Source: RYN-230 sp963837515 (lineage in GTDB: Bacteria > Actinomycetota > Actinomycetes > Streptosporangiales > Streptosporangiaceae). Taken from it: a DNA stretch of 64,000 bases. The position numbers and the translations under genes were made by a program. Shown here in pieces: positions 60,283 to 64,000 of this stretch. Location: NCBI GenBank assembly GCA_963837515.1, contig CAWINT010000006.1, positions 62,001-126,000 on the forward strand, given 5' to 3'. Numbering within the stretch: the first letter of the stretch is position 1; every line of letters starts with the position of its first letter. The notes under the pieces were generated by a model that was not told the DNA's origin, searched no databases, and worked only from the letters and a program-made list of their open reading frames with translations.

Positions 60283-62688
60283 ATGACCGTCACCGCGAGG
60301 CCGGACCTGACCAGCGAGCAGCTCGCCGCGCTGGACGGGTACTGGCGGGCCGCGAACTACCTGTCGGTCGGCCAGATCTACCTGATGAGCAACCCGTTGC
60401 TGACCGAGCCGCTGCGGCCGGAGCAGATCAAGCCGCGGCTGCTCGGCCACTGGGGCACCACGCCGGGGCTGAACTTCCTCTGGGCCCACCTGAACCGGGC
60501 CATCGTCACCCATGACCAGGCCATGATGTACATCATCGGCCCGGGGCACGGCGGCCCGGCGGCGCTGGCCAGCACCTGGCTGGACGGCAGCTACAGCGAC
60601 ATCTACCCGAGCATCCCGCGGGACGCCACCGGCATGGCGCGGCTGTTCCGGCAGTTCTCCTTCCCGGGCGGGGTGCCCAGCCACGTGGCGCCGGAGACCC
60701 CTGGCAGCATCCACGAAGGCGGCGAGCTGGGGTACTCGCTCTCACATGCCCACGGCGCCGCGTTCGATAATCCTGATCTCATCGTGGCCTGCATCGTCGG
60801 GGACGGTGAGGCGGAGACCGGCCCGCTGGCCACCTCCTGGCATTCCGGGAAGTTCCTCAACCCGGTGACGGACGGGGCGGTGCTGCCGATCCTGCACCTG
60901 AACGGGTGGAAGATCGCCAACCCGGCGGTGCTGGCCCGGATCCCGGAGCGGGAGCTGGACGCGCTGCTGCGCGGGTACGGGTACGAACCGGTGTTCCTGG
61001 AGGGATCCGACCCGGTGACGATGCACCGGGAAACGGCCGCCGTGCTGGACCAGGCGCTGGCCCGGATCCGGGAGATCCAGGCGGAGGCGCGCTCCGGCGG
61101 CGGCCCCCGCCCGGACGGGCCCGGCCCGCGGTGGCCGATGATCGTGTTCCGCACCCCCAAGGGCTGGACCGGCCCGGCCGAGGTGGACGGGCACCCGGTG
61201 GAAGGCACCTGGCGGGCGCACCAGGTCCCGCTGGCCGAGGTCCGCACCAACCCGGAGCACCTGCGCCAGCTGGAAGGGTGGATGCGGTCCTACCGCCCGG
61301 AGGAACTGTTCGACGCCGACGGGCGGCCGCGGCCGGAGATCCTCGGTTTCGTCCCGTCCGGGGAGCGGCGGATGGGCTCCAGCCCGCACGCCAACGGCGG
61401 GCTGCTGCTCCGCGACCTGGTGCTGCCCGACTTCCGGGATTACGCGGTGCCGGTGGACACGCCGGGAGCGGCCACGTCCGAGCCGACCCGCGCGCTCGGC
61501 CGCCTGCTGCGCGACGTGACCGAGCTGAACGCGGCGCCGCGCAACTTCCGGGTGGTCGGGCCCGACGAGACGCAGTCCAACCGGCTCGACGCGCTGCTGG
61601 AGGTGACCGGCAAGACCTGGGAGGAAGCCACGCTGCCGGTGGACGAGCACCTGGCCCGGGACGGGCGGGTGATGGAGATTCTCTCCGAGCACAACTGCCA
61701 GGGCTGGCTGGAGGGCTACCTGCTGACCGGCCGGCACGGCCTGTTCAACTGCTACGAGGCGTTCATCCACATCGTGGACTCGATGTTCAACCAGCACGCC
61801 AAGTGGCTGAAAGTCAGCCGCTCGCTGCCCTGGCGGCGGCCGGTCGCGTCGCTGAACTACCTGCTCACCTCGCACGTGTGGCGCCAGGACCACAACGGCT
61901 TCTCGCATCAGGACCCCGGCTTCATCGACCACGTGATGAACAAGAAGGCCGAGGTGGTGCGGGTCTACCTGCCGCCGGACACGAACACGCTGCTGTCGGT
62001 CGGGGACCACTGCCTGCGCAGCCGGGACTACGTGAACGTGATCGTGGCGGGCAAGCAGCCCACCCCGGACTGGCTGGGCATGGAGGACGCCATCCTGCAC
62101 TGCACCCGGGGCGCGGGCATCTGGGAGTGGGCCAGCGGCGATACCGACGGTACCCAGCCGGACGTGGTGCTGGGCTGCGCCGGTGACGTCCCCACGTTGG
62201 AGATCCTGGCCGCCACCAGCATCCTCCGCGAGCACCTCCCGGACGTGCGGGTCCGGGTGGTCAACGTGGTGGACCTGATGCGGCTGCAGCCGGAGACCGA
62301 GCACCCGCACGGGATGAGCGACGCCGAGTTCGACGCGCTGTTCACCACCGACCGCCCGGTGATCTTCGCCTACCACGGCTACCCGTGGCTGATCCACCGG
62401 CTCACCTACCGCCGCCACAACCACCACGAGATCCACGTCCGGGGCTACAAGGAGGAGGGCACCACGACCACCCCGTTCGACATGGTCGTGATGAACGAGA
62501 TGGACCGCTTCCACCTGGTCATGGACGTGATCGACCGGGTGCCCGGGCTCAGCGACCGGGCCGCCTGGCTGCGCCAGAAGATGGCCGACTCCCTCGTCCG
62601 GCACCGCGCCTGGACCCGGGAGCACGGCGAGGACATGCCCGAGGTCCGCGACTGGATCTGGCCGGGCCGCTCCGCCCCGCAGGGATGA
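60283..62688 (+). CDS. Xylulose-5-phosphate/fructose-6-phosphate phosphoketolase
   Basis: 801 residues from ATG 60283 (GGAAGGA upstream). Cleaves xylulose-5-P (and often fructose-6-P) with phosphate to acetyl phosphate and glyceraldehyde-3-P or erythrose-4-P, using thiamine diphosphate. N-terminal YWRAANYLSVGQIYL and LGHWGTTPGLNFLWAHLNR; ThDP motif VGDGEAETGPLATSWHSGKF; EHNCQGWLEGYLLTGRHGLF; C-terminal VRGYKEEGTTTTPFDMVVMN. Full length for the family. ATGA overlap with acetate kinase, so acetyl phosphate goes straight to ATP formation. Confidence 0.95.
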   Translation: MTVTARPDLTSEQLAALDGYWRAANYLSVGQIYLMSNPLLTEPLRPEQIKPRLLGHWGTTPGLNFLWAHLNRAIVTHDQAMMYIIGPGHGGPAALASTWLDGSYSDIYPSIPRDATGMARLFRQFSFPGGVPSHVAPETPGSIHEGGELGYSLSHAHGAAFDNPDLIVACIVGDGEAETGPLATSWHSGKFLNPVTDGAVLPILHLNGWKIANPAVLARIPERELDALLRGYGYEPVFLEGSDPVTMHRETAAVLDQALARIREIQAEARSGGGPRPDGPGPRWPMIVFRTPKGWTGPAEVDGHPVEGTWRAHQVPLAEVRTNPEHLRQLEGWMRSYRPEELFDADGRPRPEILGFVPSGERRMGSSPHANGGLLLRDLVLPDFRDYAVPVDTPGAATSEPTRALGRLLRDVTELNAAPRNFRVVGPDETQSNRLDALLEVTGKTWEEATLPVDEHLARDGRVMEILSEHNCQGWLEGYLLTGRHGLFNCYEAFIHIVDSMFNQHAKWLKVSRSLPWRRPVASLNYLLTSHVWRQDHNGFSHQDPGFIDHVMNKKAEVVRVYLPPDTNTLLSVGDHCLRSRDYVNVIVAGKQPTPDWLGMEDAILHCTRGAGIWEWASGDTDGTQPDVVLGCAGDVPTLEILAATSILREHLPDVRVRVVNVVDLMRLQPETEHPHGMSDAEFDALFTTDRPVIFAYHGYPWLIHRLTYRRHNHHEIHVRGYKEEGTTTTPFDMVVMNEMDRFHLVMDVIDRVPGLSDRAAWLRQKMADSLVRHRAWTREHGEDMPEVRDWIWPGRSAPQG

Positions 62689-63770
62689 ACGTCCTCGTCG
62701 TCAACGCCGGGTCGAGCAGCCTCAAGCTGAGCCTGCTCGGCCCGGCCAACCAGGTCATCGCGGCCACCGAGGTCGAGCGCTGGGACAGCGACGAGCTGCC
62801 CCCCGCGCTCACCGATTTTCTTAACGGCCTGCCCGCCGTCGATGCCGTCGGGTACCGGGTCGTGCACGGCGGGCCGACGCTGACCGGGCCCGCGGTGCTC
62901 GACGCCGCGGTGCGCCGGGCCATCGAGGCGGCCGCCGAGCTGGCGCCACTGCACCAGCCCCGGGCCCTGGGCGGCATCGACACCGTGTCGGCGCTGCTGC
63001 CGGGGGTGCCCGCGGTGGCCTGTTTCGACACCGCGTTCCACGCCACGATGCCCGCCGCCGCGGCCACCTACGCGCTGCCCGCGGCCTGGCGGGAGGAGTA
63101 CGGCCTGCGCCGCTACGGGTTCCACGGGCTGTCCCACGCCTACGCGGCGCGCCGCGCGGCGCAACTGCTCGACGCGGCCCCCAACGAGCTGCGGATCGTG
63201 TCCTGCCACCTCGGCGCGGGCGCATCGCTCACCGCCGTGCGGGGCGGCCGCAGCGTGGACACCACGATGGGGTTCACCCCGCTGGAAGGCCTGGTGATGG
63301 CGACCCGGGCCGGGAACGTGGACCCTGGCCTGGTGCTCTGGCTGCTGGGCGACGGGCGGCTGTCGCTGGATGAGCTGTCCGCCGGGCTGGAGCACCGGTC
63401 CGGGCTGGCCGGGCTGGCCGGCCACTCCGACATGCGCACGGTGCTCGGCGCCGCCGACGCGGGCGACCCCGCGGCCGTGCTGGCGCTCGAGGTGTACCTG
63501 CACCGGCTGCGGCAGCTGATCGCCGGGATGGCCGCGGCCCTGGACGGCCTGGACGCGCTCGTGTTCACCGGGGGCATCGGCGAGCAATCCGCGCTGATCC
63601 GGGGCCGGGCGGCGCCCGGCTTCCTCGGCGCGGTGGTCGATCCCGGGCGCAACCGCACCGCCCGCGGGGATGCCGACATCAGCGCGCCGGGCGCGACCGT
63701 GGCCACGCTCGTGGTGACCGCCCGCGAGGACATCGAGATCGCCCGCCAGGTCCGCGCCGTCCTACGGTAG
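62685..63770 (+). CDS. ackA: Acetate kinase
   Basis: 361 residues, ATG 62685 overlapping the phosphoketolase stop (ATGA). Makes ATP and acetate from acetyl phosphate. VLVVNAGSSSLKLSLLG (N-terminal phosphate site), GYRVVHGGPTLTGP, FDTAFHATMP, RYGFHGLSHAYAARRAAQLL, and VFTGGIGEQSALIRG; ends AREDIEIARQV. Somewhat shorter than the usual 390-400 residues, through small deletions. No phosphotransacetylase in the unit, so the acetyl-P pool is meant for ATP rather than acetyl-CoA. Confidence 0.95.
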   Translation: MNVLVVNAGSSSLKLSLLGPANQVIAATEVERWDSDELPPALTDFLNGLPAVDAVGYRVVHGGPTLTGPAVLDAAVRRAIEAAAELAPLHQPRALGGIDTVSALLPGVPAVACFDTAFHATMPAAAATYALPAAWREEYGLRRYGFHGLSHAYAARRAAQLLDAAPNELRIVSCHLGAGASLTAVRGGRSVDTTMGFTPLEGLVMATRAGNVDPGLVLWLLGDGRLSLDELSAGLEHRSGLAGLAGHSDMRTVLGAADAGDPAAVLALEVYLHRLRQLIAGMAAALDGLDALVFTGGIGEQSALIRGRAAPGFLGAVVDPGRNRTARGDADISAPGATVATLVVTAREDIEIARQVRAVLR

Positions 63771-63877
63771 CGGCTGCCCCGGCACAGCCCCGGCCCGGCC
63801 AGCCTCCCCCCGCACCGGTTCCTTGCCGGGCCGCAACGGCCGTCCGGTCAACTCACACGCACCGGGGACCCGGCTAG

Positions 63878-63907
63878 TTGACAGCTTCTCGAATTTGAGC
63901 GTAGCTT
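63878..63907 (+). promoter_or_regulatory. Sigma-70-type promoter of the last gene
   Basis: TTGACA (63878-63883), an 18-bp spacer and TAGCTT (63902-63907) in an AT-rich stretch that stands out from the GC-rich surroundings. The leader to the start codon is about 45 bases. Confidence 0.55.
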
Positions 63908-63956
63908 TCTTTTAAGAGTGCGAGTCAAACTACCGAGTTCAGAGGTGGTGAGCACG

Positions 63957-64000
63957 ATGAGCGGCTCCCCGGCCCGCCGGTGGTGGGCGCTGACCGCGAT
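63957..64000 (+). CDS. Start of a gene cut by the window end, possibly an MFS transporter
   Basis: ATG 63957 with GAGGTGG upstream (an in-frame GTG at 63948 is an alternative). Only MSGSPARRWWALTA is visible. The RRWWAL motif at the start is common in DHA2-type drug-efflux MFS proteins, but this is too little for assignment. Confidence 0.4.
   Translation, partial: MSGSPARRWWALTA

Overview
High-GC (about 70-75%), Actinomycetota-type chromosomal DNA. The DosR/DevR-like regulator pair, GAF-ANTAR and MEDS-STAS proteins, PASTA kinase, DUF3052 and DUF1918 proteins and many GTG starts fit a filamentous or soil actinomycete near Streptosporangiales/Streptomycetales. Species cannot be read from the window. 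No tRNA, rRNA, CRISPR array, insertion sequence or phage gene was seen.

Layout. (1) 1-16.9 kb: tail of an MDR oxidoreductase, a hemerythrin, then a nucleoside uptake and salvage operon (BMP lipoprotein, ABC ATPase, two permeases, purine nucleoside phosphorylase), a phosphohexomutase, a Ser/Thr kinase, a polytopic membrane protein, a GH13 trehalose-synthase-like enzyme and an XdhC-like protein. (2) 17-34.4 kb: a pentose/arabinan island. A minus-strand operon encodes a GH31 alpha-xylosidase-like enzyme and a carbohydrate ABC importer. It is followed by GH127 beta-L-arabinofuranosidase, three LacI-family regulators, araB-araD-araA and GH51 alpha-L-arabinofuranosidase. None of the glycosidases shows a signal peptide, so import followed by cytoplasmic hydrolysis is inferred. 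LacI-type operator palindromes lie at the promoters. (3) 34.6-36.5 kb: a truncated MHS transporter, a DUF3052 protein and a VOC protein. (4) 36.6-63.8 kb: a DosR-dormancy-like island. It holds a universal stress protein, a DosR-like regulator, a DosS-like GAF-GAF kinase with the haem-site histidine motif conserved, an Rv1733c-like membrane protein, an orphan b6-type cytochrome b with an unassigned C-terminal domain, a GAF-ANTAR protein, a cNMP-binding protein, GAPDH, a PPOX-type flavoprotein, a MEDS-STAS protein, cytochrome bd genes cydABDC, a DUF1918 protein, a PASTA kinase, a GNAT-first Pat-like acyl-CoA synthetase, phosphoketolase and acetate kinase. (5) A promoter and the first codons of a further gene close the window.

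The main observation is a 14-bp motif, GGGAC-N4-GTCCC and near variants, in front of many transcription units of region 4. It matches the core of the mycobacterial DosR box. This suggests one hypoxia/NO regulon joining high-affinity respiration (cyd), an unexplained cytochrome b and a phosphoketolase-acetate kinase-GAPDH ATP-yielding route. The neighbouring arabinose pathway makes xylulose-5-phosphate after epimerisation, which is the phosphoketolase substrate.

Two features recur across the window. In-frame minisatellites of 15, 18, 21, 24 or 48 bp sit at protein ends or linkers. At least eight genes need a one-base frame correction, several of them exactly at a repeat unit that is one base too long or at a G run. 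Sequencing or assembly indels are the simplest explanation, but slippage-driven variation is not excluded. A 24-bp-stem palindrome between convergent genes has a second, related copy 25 kb away.
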